Positions 22,631 to 30,835 of a DNA stretch of 38,360 nt are shown piece by piece. A model generated the notes under the pieces. That model ran no database searches. It was not told the DNA's origin and saw nothing but the letters and a program-made list of their open reading frames with translations. The stretch covers positions 1 to 38,360 of the forward strand of contig DAIDHK010000011.1 in the NCBI GenBank assembly GCA_027459725.1, in the 5' to 3' direction. Position 1 is the first letter of the stretch; every line of letters begins with the position of its first letter. Source of the stretch: Candidatus Levyibacteriota bacterium. Lineage in GTDB: Bacteria; Patescibacteriota; Microgenomatia; Levybacterales; UBA12049. Made by a program: the position numbers and the translations under genes.

Positions 22631-24946
22631 TTAGTTACCTGTGTTCCAGCTGCTTAAGGTTTTTTGTACTTCTGTATCAGTTGGGGCCAAATTCTGTAGA
22701 ATAAATTGCATAGCATTAACTGCTTTTTGTTGTAAGGCTTGATTGATCACTTTTCCTGCAGAGTTTGTAGCCTCAGCATGATAAAAAAGTCCAAGTGCGT
22801 AGTATGCATCTGTATAATCTGCTTTATATTTTACTGTTTTCTCCAGGGTTTTAATAGCCATGTTAATATCACCGGTTTGTCCGTAAAGTACACCCAGATT
22901 ATAGAGAATTTTGGCATCAGTAGGTGCTAGCTGATTGGCTCTCTGAATCGCCTGCAGTGCGTAGGCCAGTATACGCGGATCACCCTGAGCCAGAAGATAG
23001 AAGATTCTTGCACGGCTTTTGAAAAATAACAGGTTATTAGGATATTCGGAAATAAGTTTATCGCTAATTGCCTTGGCTTCCGTTGCATAAGTTTGGGCTT
23101 GCGCAAGATCTTTATTTTGAAGATAAAACGAAGCCAGCGAAGCTTCGTTAATACTTAGTTCATCCTGAAATACCGGTTCTTCCGGCCGCATGGCTACGGC
23201 TTGGTTAAGATACGGATTAGCTGTTTGAAACTGATTTACACTATCATAATTATGTCCCAGGGCATAGGCCTTATCTGCAAACCAATCAGTAAAAAGTATT
23301 AACTCAAAGTAAGTTACAAACAGTACTACAACTACGATTCCTGTCCATTGAAATGCATTCATTGAAGTACCAGAAGTTTTTGCAGGTGAGTTATTCTCAG
23401 CTTCAATAATGAACTGATGACTTAGTTTGGGATTTTCTGCCCAGGTCAAAAATAAAGCAGGGAAAAGAAAAGTGAACAGATTTATGATCACTACCGAAAA
23501 TCCAAAGAAATCAGTGATCATGATGGTTAAATATGCCATCGCAAATGCTAATGTTAATATTACTTCTCTATTTTTATCCTTATTGAATCTGTCTTGCCAG
23601 ACGTATCTTCCACTGAGAACAAAGTATAAAATTACAAATGTTAAAAATGTCCCCAGTCCGAAAATACCAGTCGTTGCTAAATAGTTCAAAAATTCATTAT
23701 GAGCTTTATTATAAAGATAATCCCATTCACTGGTCATGTTGTGAGCAACCGGGCGATAAAGATAATAAGCAAAGGCAAAGGTTTCTACACCAGTACCAAA
23801 AAGCGGGTGAGCTTCCCAGGCTTTAATAGCACCTCTCCAAACGTAAAGCCGGATTTTTCCTGAATCAGTGATTCCTGTGGTAATTAGTTTTGGTTTTGCG
23901 ACTGCTGAAGCTGTGGCAGTTGAATTTGCACTTACAACTTTATTGTTAGACGCAGAAGAACTAGCGCTTGTACTGGTTATTGGGTTTACCCCACTGATAA
24001 TCGGATGTGATGCCGTTATTGCAGGAAGAGTAAATTTGTTTAACTCTTCAATCGGTGTGCCAGTAATAAATGTAACAATTCCAAAAAAAGCTAGATATAT
24101 CAAAGCAAACTTTACTATAAATTTTCGGTCTTTGAAAAAATCTATTGCTAGCAGAATAACAAAAAATAATATGAAAGCAATCCAGAAAGCTGCAAAACCT
24201 GCTCGGGTGTTAGTAAAGATTAAGTCAATATAAAACAATAGTGATGTTAAAAATAATATCAAAGGCAGCCACAATAGCTTGCCAGATAATACTTTAAGCT
24301 TATCAATTTGTACACTCATTAAGCGAAACATACTGCCTGCAATTGAAATCATTAGTAATACAGCAAGATAGGCAGCCATCCAATCAGGCTGACCAATTGT
24401 TGAAAAAATACGTATTTTAGGCTGAAAATCACTGGTCCAACAGGATACGTCAAAGGTACCTCTAAACAAATAACAGGTGGGATCGTAGCCAAAGTGTGAG
24501 GGTAAACCCCATAATGCCACCAGTACACCGCTAATTAAACTGATCCAAACAATACGAAAGATATCTTTTTTAGTTAAATTGCTGACAATAGCATAAAAGA
24601 GAGCTATATATGTGATAGTTGACAATAATCCGCCGTTGAAGCGTGAATAATAACCCCAGAAAGAAACATATGGATCAAGTGAGATAAAAGTGGAGATGAT
24701 TTGTGATATTAAAAATAATACAAGTGGGATATCAAAGATAGTGCGATGAAAATAAATTCTTTTTTGTATAACCATCTTACACATCCACGCACCTATGATC
24801 ACTAAAGTCAACCAAAAAGTGAGCCACATCTTGTTAAATTCAAATAGTTCTGAGGTGTCACCCTGAAAAAAAAGTGGTACTGAGAAGAAAAGTAGATATA
24901 GACCTCCTTTGATAAAAAAGTTACAAATTTTCTCTCCTAGTGACAT
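22631..24946 (-). CDS. O-antigen-ligase-like membrane protein with TPR tail
   Basis: A 771-residue protein with about twelve membrane spans and the Wzy/WaaL ligase loop: the long extracytoplasmic region ends in NKAHNEFLNYLATTGIFGLG (about 418-437), with the conserved histidine. Residues about 575-770 are TPR helices, including AKILYNLGVLYGQTGDINMA and TDAYYALGLFYHAEA. Such proteins join polysaccharide to lipid or protein outside the membrane; the TPRs may recruit a partner. A Ser/Ala/Thr-rich loop (about 325-350) is low complexity. The ATG at 24946 lies exactly 6 nt from the -10; a start 12 codons upstream would not be transcribed. Confidence 0.8.
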   Translation of the reverse strand: MSLGEKICNFFIKGGLYLLFFSVPLFFQGDTSELFEFNKMWLTFWLTLVIIGAWMCKMVIQKRIYFHRTIFDIPLVLFLISQIISTFISLDPYVSFWGYYSRFNGGLLSTITYIALFYAIVSNLTKKDIFRIVWISLISGVLVALWGLPSHFGYDPTCYLFRGTFDVSCWTSDFQPKIRIFSTIGQPDWMAAYLAVLLMISIAGSMFRLMSVQIDKLKVLSGKLLWLPLILFLTSLLFYIDLIFTNTRAGFAAFWIAFILFFVILLAIDFFKDRKFIVKFALIYLAFFGIVTFITGTPIEELNKFTLPAITASHPIISGVNPITSTSASSSASNNKVVSANSTATASAVAKPKLITTGITDSGKIRLYVWRGAIKAWEAHPLFGTGVETFAFAYYLYRPVAHNMTSEWDYLYNKAHNEFLNYLATTGIFGLGTFLTFVILYFVLSGRYVWQDRFNKDKNREVILTLAFAMAYLTIMITDFFGFSVVIINLFTFLFPALFLTWAENPKLSHQFIIEAENNSPAKTSGTSMNAFQWTGIVVVVLFVTYFELILFTDWFADKAYALGHNYDSVNQFQTANPYLNQAVAMRPEEPVFQDELSINEASLASFYLQNKDLAQAQTYATEAKAISDKLISEYPNNLLFFKSRARIFYLLAQGDPRILAYALQAIQRANQLAPTDAKILYNLGVLYGQTGDINMAIKTLEKTVKYKADYTDAYYALGLFYHAEATNSAGKVINQALQQKAVNAMQFILQNLAPTDTEVQKTLSSWNTGN

Positions 24947-24952
24947 GCGACT

Positions 24953-24982
24953 ATTGTATACCAGATAGCGAACAATATGCAA
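24953..24982 (-). promoter_or_regulatory. Leaderless promoter of the ligase-like gene
   Basis: Minus strand TTGCAT, 18 nt, TACAAT, then 6 nt to the ATG. Confidence 0.65.
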
Positions 24983-25085
24983 AAGTATATAATTGGCAAG
25001 CTAGCTTAATGATGCTAAAATGAGCGTACAAGAATATTCGTCTATAGATTAAATTTTTAGAATTCTTCTTCAAATTATTTTAAAT

Positions 25086-26243
25086 ATGTTTAATAAATTT
25101 TTTTCATTTTTTTCTCATGATATCGGTATCGATTTAGGTACATCAAATACTCTGGTTTTTGTCAAAGGCAAAGGGATTGTTATTCGTGAACCTTCAGTGA
25201 TCGCGAGACATAAAAAAACTAAAAAAGTAATTGCTATCGGGAGCGAGGCAAAAAAAATGATAGGTAAAACCCCGGCCAGTTTACAAACTATCCGTCCGTT
25301 AAAAAGCGGCGTGATCGCGGATTTTGACGCTACTGAAGCAATGATTGGTTACTATATCTCACAAGTACATGCGATGGGTAGTTTATTACCCAGCTTATTA
25401 GCCAGACCCAGAGTTGTTATAGGAATTCCTTCCAGTGTCACCGAAGTTGAAAGACGTGCAGTTTGGGAAGCTGCACTGACTGCGGGTGCACGGGAAGCAT
25501 TTTTGATTGAAGAGCCCATGGCTTCTGCTATTGGAGAAAATGTGTCAGTTTTTCAATCAACCGGTATTATGATCGTGGATATCGGAGGAGGTACAACAGA
25601 AATTGCCATCATTGCCTTAGGGGGTATTGTGGTCAGTCGTTCACTGAAATTAGCAGGAGATGATATGGATCAGGCAATTTTGCACTATATTCGTTTAAGA
25701 CACGGATTATTGTTGGGTGAGAGAACTGCGGAGGATATTAAAATAAAAATTGGTTCAGCATACGAAGAAAAAAATAGGGCAAAAGAAAAAAAAGTTAAAT
25801 CAGACGTGCCAGAATCGTCGGAATCACTGAATATTAAACATCTGGGAAAAAATGAGGAAACAAAAGTTATTGAAGAACATGGGCAAAAATTGAGTATTGT
25901 CAGAGGGCGAGATCTGGAAACCGGTTTACCAAGAAGCTTACGCATATCAGAGATTGAAATTCGTGAAGCCTTAGCGCCTATATTAAGCCAGATTGTGGAT
26001 GGGATTGCAGAAGTACTGGAGGAAACACCACCTGAGCTGATTGCCGATGTACTGGAAAGAGGAGTATTACTGACCGGCGGTGGTGCATTATTACCTGGTC
26101 TTGAACAATTGATTGTAGAGAGGACTCATATGCCTGTTATTATTGCAGAAGATCCCTTGACAAGTGTAGTTAGAGGAACAGGTAAAGTATTAAATGACGA
26201 TGCTTTATTAAATAGGGTTAAGGTAGTAGGCGGTTTGGGATAG
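25086..26243 (+). CDS. mreB: Rod-shape actin homolog MreB
   Basis: Bacterial actin that guides lateral wall synthesis. The ATP-binding signatures are present: DIGIDLGTSNTLVF (about 11-24), phosphate 2 near IMIVDIGGGTTEIAII (about 160-175) and GVLLTGGGALLPG (about 330-342). At 385 residues it exceeds the usual 340-350, mostly because of a charged insertion (about 225-270, rich in Lys, Glu and Ser) before GRDLETGLPRSL. It heads mreB-mreC-mreD-mrdA. No clear promoter or ribosome site was found. Confidence 0.95.
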   Translation: MFNKFFSFFSHDIGIDLGTSNTLVFVKGKGIVIREPSVIARHKKTKKVIAIGSEAKKMIGKTPASLQTIRPLKSGVIADFDATEAMIGYYISQVHAMGSLLPSLLARPRVVIGIPSSVTEVERRAVWEAALTAGAREAFLIEEPMASAIGENVSVFQSTGIMIVDIGGGTTEIAIIALGGIVVSRSLKLAGDDMDQAILHYIRLRHGLLLGERTAEDIKIKIGSAYEEKNRAKEKKVKSDVPESSESLNIKHLGKNEETKVIEEHGQKLSIVRGRDLETGLPRSLRISEIEIREALAPILSQIVDGIAEVLEETPPELIADVLERGVLLTGGGALLPGLEQLIVERTHMPVIIAEDPLTSVVRGTGKVLNDDALLNRVKVVGGLG

Positions 26244-26289
26244 CTGCCTTTTTATAGTTATAGTAGTCTTTTGTTTTTTGAACTCTCAT

Positions 26290-27066
26290 ATGCGAAAAAA
26301 TTCATCAACGACATTTGTATTTATTGTATTATTTTTATTTGCCGCTCTGATTTTTGTCTTTAGAATGCAACTAGTCGGTATAAGCGGAATGATTACGAAT
26401 TTCAGTCGACCTTTGCAAGCTGGCTTATTTAGTGTTTTTAATCATCCTTCCAATGAAACTAATAAAAAGTTCCAGCAGGTTGTTGATACACTTGTCAGTC
26501 AGGCACAAATGAATCAGCTAAAAAGTGATAATAATGCATTGCGTGATCAGTTTGCCACAGCAAACATAGAACCATCTCAATTGCTTCCATCCAGGATCAT
26601 TGGTTTGCCCCAGTTTTTACCGGGAATTTCCTTGCCGGAACAATTAATTCTGGATCAGGGAACTAATCAGGGAGTACAAAAAGGTATGCCTGTGATTATA
26701 AAAAATGTTCTGATAGGAGAAATTACAAAGGTAGAATCCGCAACATCCCTTGTCACTCTTATTAGTAGTCCTAATTTTCTTTTTACCGCACAAACACAAA
26801 ATACAAACACATTGGGAATTGTCAAAGGAGAAGGGGCAGATAAAGTAGTCCTGGTCAATGTTGAGCTGTCAGACACTCTAAAAATAGGAGATATTGTGGT
26901 GACTAAAGGAGATAAAAATTTAACAGGCAAGGGTTTGCCACCGGGGCTGGTAGTGGGTAAGATTAGTGCTATTAATAAATCTCCCAGTGCTTTATATCAG
27001 AGCGCTGCTATCCAAAATCCTATAGATATTACCAAGGTCTCAGAAGTTTTTATCATGCTTAAGTAA
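26290..27066 (+). CDS. mreC: Rod-shape protein MreC
   Basis: Scaffold of the elongasome that links MreB and MreD to PBP2. One N-terminal span (about 8-28), a short coiled coil (about 60-90, SQAMNQLKSDNNALRDQF-like) and the two beta domains with LILDQGTNQGVQKGMPVI (about 118-135) and GDIVVTKGDKNLTGKGLPPG near 205. The ATG at 26290 is taken over a TTG four codons upstream. 258 residues, normal. mreD starts 3 nt after the stop. Confidence 0.9.
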   Translation: MRKNSSTTFVFIVLFLFAALIFVFRMQLVGISGMITNFSRPLQAGLFSVFNHPSNETNKKFQQVVDTLVSQAQMNQLKSDNNALRDQFATANIEPSQLLPSRIIGLPQFLPGISLPEQLILDQGTNQGVQKGMPVIIKNVLIGEITKVESATSLVTLISSPNFLFTAQTQNTNTLGIVKGEGADKVVLVNVELSDTLKIGDIVVTKGDKNLTGKGLPPGLVVGKISAINKSPSALYQSAAIQNPIDITKVSEVFIMLK

Positions 27067-27069
27067 TTT

Positions 27070-27495
27070 ATGTTGAAGTATTTTATTCTTATTGTTAGCT
27101 GTTTATTATCAGTGATAGTAGAAGGTTCAATAACTACTTTCCCTTTATCGATATTGGTCATAATTTTGTCTTACATCATATTGCGCAGTAACCTCGTGTT
27201 TGTTCTGGCATTTTTAATGGGCTTGTTGCTGGATGTAATGACTTTTCGCAGGTTCGGGATTACAAGTATGATTTTTTTGGGGTTACTATTTCTAATTTTT
27301 TTGTATCAAAGGAAATTTGAGATAGCTTCGTTGCCGTTTGTATTTTTCTCATTGCTTATAGGCGGATATACATACGCGAAATTTGTTATTCCAGATAATC
27401 AATTTCTGCAGTCACTTCTTATTGCAATTCTAGGTAGTCTGATTTATCTTTGTCTAAGTGCGATTCATAAGAAAGAAAAAACTGTTGGTTTATGA
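27070..27495 (+). CDS. mreD: Rod-shape protein MreD
   Basis: A 141-residue membrane protein of four or five spans between mreC and mrdA, as expected of MreD. Sequence is poorly conserved in this family; position and LAFLMGLLLDVMTFRRFGIT (about 53-72), with the family-typical G-x-x-x-D, support it. Its TGA stop overlaps the ATG of mrdA (ATGA), so the two are translationally coupled and TGA must be a stop. Confidence 0.85.
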   Translation: MLKYFILIVSCLLSVIVEGSITTFPLSILVIILSYIILRSNLVFVLAFLMGLLLDVMTFRRFGITSMIFLGLLFLIFLYQRKFEIASLPFVFFSLLIGGYTYAKFVIPDNQFLQSLLIAILGSLIYLCLSAIHKKEKTVGL

Positions 27496-29315
27496 AGATG
27501 AAAATGAAGGTTACATCTATTTTTGCTGAGAATGTATATAGCATCAAGTCAAGCAGAAGTAGAAAATATAATGATATTGTAGAGAAAAAAGCTTGGAGAG
27601 AATACTTGTTTATTATCCTGATATTTTTTGCTTTAGGTCTACTTTTTGTCAAACTGTTATCCACACAGATTTTTCAAGGAAACTATTACAATAGTTTAGC
27701 AGATTCAAACCGTTTGAGAACCGAGATAATTCACGCACCAAGGGGAATAATTTTTGATCGTAATGGGAATCCATTGGTTTATAACACACCCGGATATCGG
27801 GAACTCGTCAATGGAAAAGTTGTTTTTCTCAACAAGGAGCAAGCTTTGCCATTACTGGCAGCCGGTGCTAAGAATATTGAGATTGACAGTCTGCGACACT
27901 ATCCCTTAGCAGATGCTGGCGCACATGTCTTGGGTTATACTGGACAAATAAGTGCTGACCAGCTGAGAGAACCTCAATTTAGCGGCTATCAGGCAGATGA
28001 TGTTGTAGGAGAGAGCGGAATAGAACAACAGTATGAAAGTGAACTGAAAGGTACGGATGGAAAAATATTGGTCGAAGTGGATGCTTTTGGTAAAGTGGTG
28101 AGAGAGTTAGGACAAACAGATCCCATTCCAGGGCAGAATATTACCCTCACTTTAGATAAAGGTTTGCAGGAGGCAGCATATAATGCCATACGTACGCAAA
28201 AGAAGGGAGCGATAATTGTCTCGACGCCGGATGGGCAAATTCTTGCGATGGTCTCTCAACCATCTTATGATCCTAATTTGTTTACTTTAGACAAAAGTTA
28301 TAAACCTTCTTCTACAAGTGCGTATAAGAATGTAACCTCAATTCTTCTAGATGGAACTAATCAACCTTTATTAAACCGTGTTATTACGGGTACTTACCCT
28401 CCAGGTTCGACTTTCAAAATTGTGACTGCTGCAGCAGGTTTACAGCAAAATATCATCAATGATTCATGGACTATTATCGATCCTGGTATCCTGCATGTAG
28501 GTGCTTTTTCTTTTGCCAACTGGTTGTATACAGATTATGGTAGGACTGAGCAAGGACCAGTAGACATAGTAAGGGCAATCGCACGTTCGAATGACATTTT
28601 CTTTTATGAGCTGGCTAATAAAATAGGTATTGATAAACTTTCAAAATACGCGGCACTGTTTGGTATCGGTCATCGTTTGGGTATTGATTTGCCAGGTGAA
28701 GCAGATGGAGTCTTACCTACCGTAGAATGGAAAGAAAAAAATGTTGGACAGCCTTGGTATACAGGTGACACTTACGAATATGGCATTGGACAGGGTTTTC
28801 TTCTGACGACCCCTTTACAGGTCAATAGCTGGACGGATGTTGTAGCTAATGGCGGAACATTATACAAACCTACTTTATTATTAAATCAAAAGCCGCAAAT
28901 TTTACATGCGAATCTTTTAAATACTACCAATCATAATCTTATTCAGAAAGGGATGGTGGAAGGTTGTAGTCCGGGTGGTGTAGCTTATCCTTTATACAAT
29001 TTCATAGTACAAAATAGCAAGTTGCCGATTGATGGGCTTGACGTAACAGCACCAACTGCATCAGAGGCAGCTAGAGCAGTTACTCCCTCTGATAGGGAAG
29101 TTGCTTTGGCATGTAAGACAGGTACTGCTCAGGTGGGTGGACCCACCACGCCACCTGACGCCTGGATTACGGTTATAGCACCTGCTTATCATCCTCAAAT
29201 AGTCGTTACAGTGTTGGTAGAAAACGGAGGTGAGGGATCAACAGTAGCAGCTCCTGTGGCAAAGCAGGTGCTAGATTATTGGTTTACTCATGAGGCAAGT
29301 GATATTAAAAAATAG
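27492..29315 (+). CDS. mrdA: Penicillin-binding protein 2
   Basis: Transpeptidase for peptidoglycan during elongation. One membrane anchor (about 34-56), the PBP dimerisation domain with APRGIIFDRNGNPL near 79, and the transpeptidase domain: active serine S306 in STFK, SND at 366-368 (PBP2 has SxD where other PBPs have SxN) and KTGTAQ at 542. 607 residues, normal. Starts inside the mreD stop. rodA, its usual partner, is not in the window. Two alternative ATGs lie within the first five codons (MKMKMK). Confidence 0.93.
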   Translation: MKMKMKVTSIFAENVYSIKSSRSRKYNDIVEKKAWREYLFIILIFFALGLLFVKLLSTQIFQGNYYNSLADSNRLRTEIIHAPRGIIFDRNGNPLVYNTPGYRELVNGKVVFLNKEQALPLLAAGAKNIEIDSLRHYPLADAGAHVLGYTGQISADQLREPQFSGYQADDVVGESGIEQQYESELKGTDGKILVEVDAFGKVVRELGQTDPIPGQNITLTLDKGLQEAAYNAIRTQKKGAIIVSTPDGQILAMVSQPSYDPNLFTLDKSYKPSSTSAYKNVTSILLDGTNQPLLNRVITGTYPPGSTFKIVTAAAGLQQNIINDSWTIIDPGILHVGAFSFANWLYTDYGRTEQGPVDIVRAIARSNDIFFYELANKIGIDKLSKYAALFGIGHRLGIDLPGEADGVLPTVEWKEKNVGQPWYTGDTYEYGIGQGFLLTTPLQVNSWTDVVANGGTLYKPTLLLNQKPQILHANLLNTTNHNLIQKGMVEGCSPGGVAYPLYNFIVQNSKLPIDGLDVTAPTASEAARAVTPSDREVALACKTGTAQVGGPTTPPDAWITVIAPAYHPQIVVTVLVENGGEGSTVAAPVAKQVLDYWFTHEASDIKK

Positions 29316-29317
29316 AC

Positions 29318-29461
29318 TTATTTATGTTGTGTTAGCAGAATTATGGTGAAAATTATTCCATAGATAGCAGCCGTGATTAGCAAGTAGATTCCAAACCACT
29401 TAAGAAAAGATAGGATAAAAGAAGGTTTTTTTTGATCTTGATTTATGTTTTTTTCAGGCAT
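29318..29461 (-). CDS. Small single-span membrane protein, 47 aa
   Basis: A short gene: a charged Gln/Lys-rich head (MPEKNINQDQKKPSF), then one or two hydrophobic stretches (about 16-43, GIYLLITAAIYGIIFTIILL) and a basic end. Its ATG begins one base after the stop of the acyltransferase gene at 29463, which argues for a translated, coupled gene. Function unknown. It ends 2 nt from mrdA, converging. Confidence 0.6.
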   Translation of the reverse strand: MPEKNINQDQKKPSFILSFLKWFGIYLLITAAIYGIIFTIILLTQHK

Positions 29462-29462
29462 A

Positions 29463-30641
29463 TTACCGATTTTTTTTATAAGGATATGTTATCTTAACAT
29501 CTGTATAAATTCCTCGTGCATAAGGTGGTACGTTTACTGCGATCTGACTCATTATAAAATGTGTGATGTCGGTGGCCTTCGGATAAGATTTTCCGGTTGA
29601 AAATTTTATCTGTTCCATCATATCTTCACCGAGTATGGGTAATCCTGCTATCATTCTAACGGGGTTGGGATCAAAGGGACTAAGGGCTTGTAAAATTCCT
29701 TCTTTGCGAAATCTTCTGGTGTCGGGATTATGCACTCTATATTCACCATGTGATCCAAACGGGAAAATAGCAATACCCTTCGGATTTGAGCGAAGTAAGG
29801 TTTTGACAATGATACCTAACGAATTATCTCCGTCTTCCAGATGTTGTATGCCTCTGATGTTATCAACTCTTAGTGGAGAATATTCTCCGGTCTTTTGTTT
29901 ACCACTTTTTGTTGTCCCTTCAGGAAAAACTGCAAACCCGAGTCTTAAGTTGTGCAATGCTTCAAGTAATTTAATAAATGAATCATTATTTTTAGCTAAT
30001 CCAAACTCTTGATAATCCTGATTACGCAGAACAGGAATAGGATAAATTTTGCTTCGAAGCAAATCAGGAAGCATTGTTTCGTATAAGCGCCAAAGCGAGA
30101 CACCCTGATGGCCAGTCGCGAGAGTCTTTGCTATTGGCATAATAAATCCTTTCAAAGATGCATCTGTATTATCTGCTTTGTTAAGATCATTTAATAAAGT
30201 CGTTAAAGAATGTGTAAGTGATCTTAAATGTGGGTAATTCGGGTCATAACAGCGTAATTCTGTTAGCATTCGAGTAATTGGCTCTAGATCTTGCTTTGTA
30301 GGAATGTTCGTATCTGGACAACGCACACCTGCAGCTACATCTAAAATATGTGAAGTTTCTTGTTTAAGTGCAACAACTGATCCGTGGTCTTCATGATTGC
30401 CTGCGGCAAACGGTGTTCTTTTTTCAGAAACTATTTTTGTAGTCATATCATCAAAACCCTGCGTAAACTGTGTATCTATAGCTAGGTTGGCGAGCAAATC
30501 TAATCCATGTAATTGACGAAATACACCTCGACCAATTACGACACTTGCTCTAAATTTAGGATTGCGATCTATCAGTGTTTTTAAATTATCTATATTTTCA
30601 TTACCGATAGTAGGAACACGTTCTGCCGCTTCAACACTCAT
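29463..30641 (-). CDS. PlsC-like acyltransferase (divergent)
   Basis: A 392-residue soluble protein with FAVFPEGTTKSGKQKTGE (about 237-254), which matches motif III (FPEGTRS) of glycerolphosphate acyltransferases. The catalytic HX4D is not standard: AAGNHEDHGS near residue 77-86 offers histidines in the right order, but the aspartate is two residues after the first histidine instead of five. The first 60 and last 100 residues are unfamiliar. Acyl transfer to a lipid precursor is a reasonable guess, not established. A -10 (TATAAT, plus 30649-30654) ends 7 nt before the ATG. Confidence 0.6.
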   Translation of the reverse strand: MSVEAAERVPTIGNENIDNLKTLIDRNPKFRASVVIGRGVFRQLHGLDLLANLAIDTQFTQGFDDMTTKIVSEKRTPFAAGNHEDHGSVVALKQETSHILDVAAGVRCPDTNIPTKQDLEPITRMLTELRCYDPNYPHLRSLTHSLTTLLNDLNKADNTDASLKGFIMPIAKTLATGHQGVSLWRLYETMLPDLLRSKIYPIPVLRNQDYQEFGLAKNNDSFIKLLEALHNLRLGFAVFPEGTTKSGKQKTGEYSPLRVDNIRGIQHLEDGDNSLGIIVKTLLRSNPKGIAIFPFGSHGEYRVHNPDTRRFRKEGILQALSPFDPNPVRMIAGLPILGEDMMEQIKFSTGKSYPKATDITHFIMSQIAVNVPPYARGIYTDVKITYPYKKNR

Positions 30642-30791
30642 AGCGAATATTATACATAATAGAATATGAACTTACATAATATCATCATTTATTTTTAATA
30701 TTTAGTATTTTATTGTATAAGTAGAGAACATAACATAATTAAAATATGAGAATAGAGGATAGATAGAAATTGTTCTGATTTAAACAGATAC

Positions 30792-30822
30792 TTGACACAT
30801 CCTGTATAATTTGGTCTACAAT
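30792..30822 (+). promoter_or_regulatory. topA promoter
   Basis: TTGACA (30792-30797) with TCTACA at 17 nt or TACAAT (30817-30822) at 19 nt. The ATG follows 13 nt after TACAAT. The rest of 30642-30835 holds no gene. Confidence 0.65.
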
Positions 30823-30835
30823 TTGTAAGTTGTCT

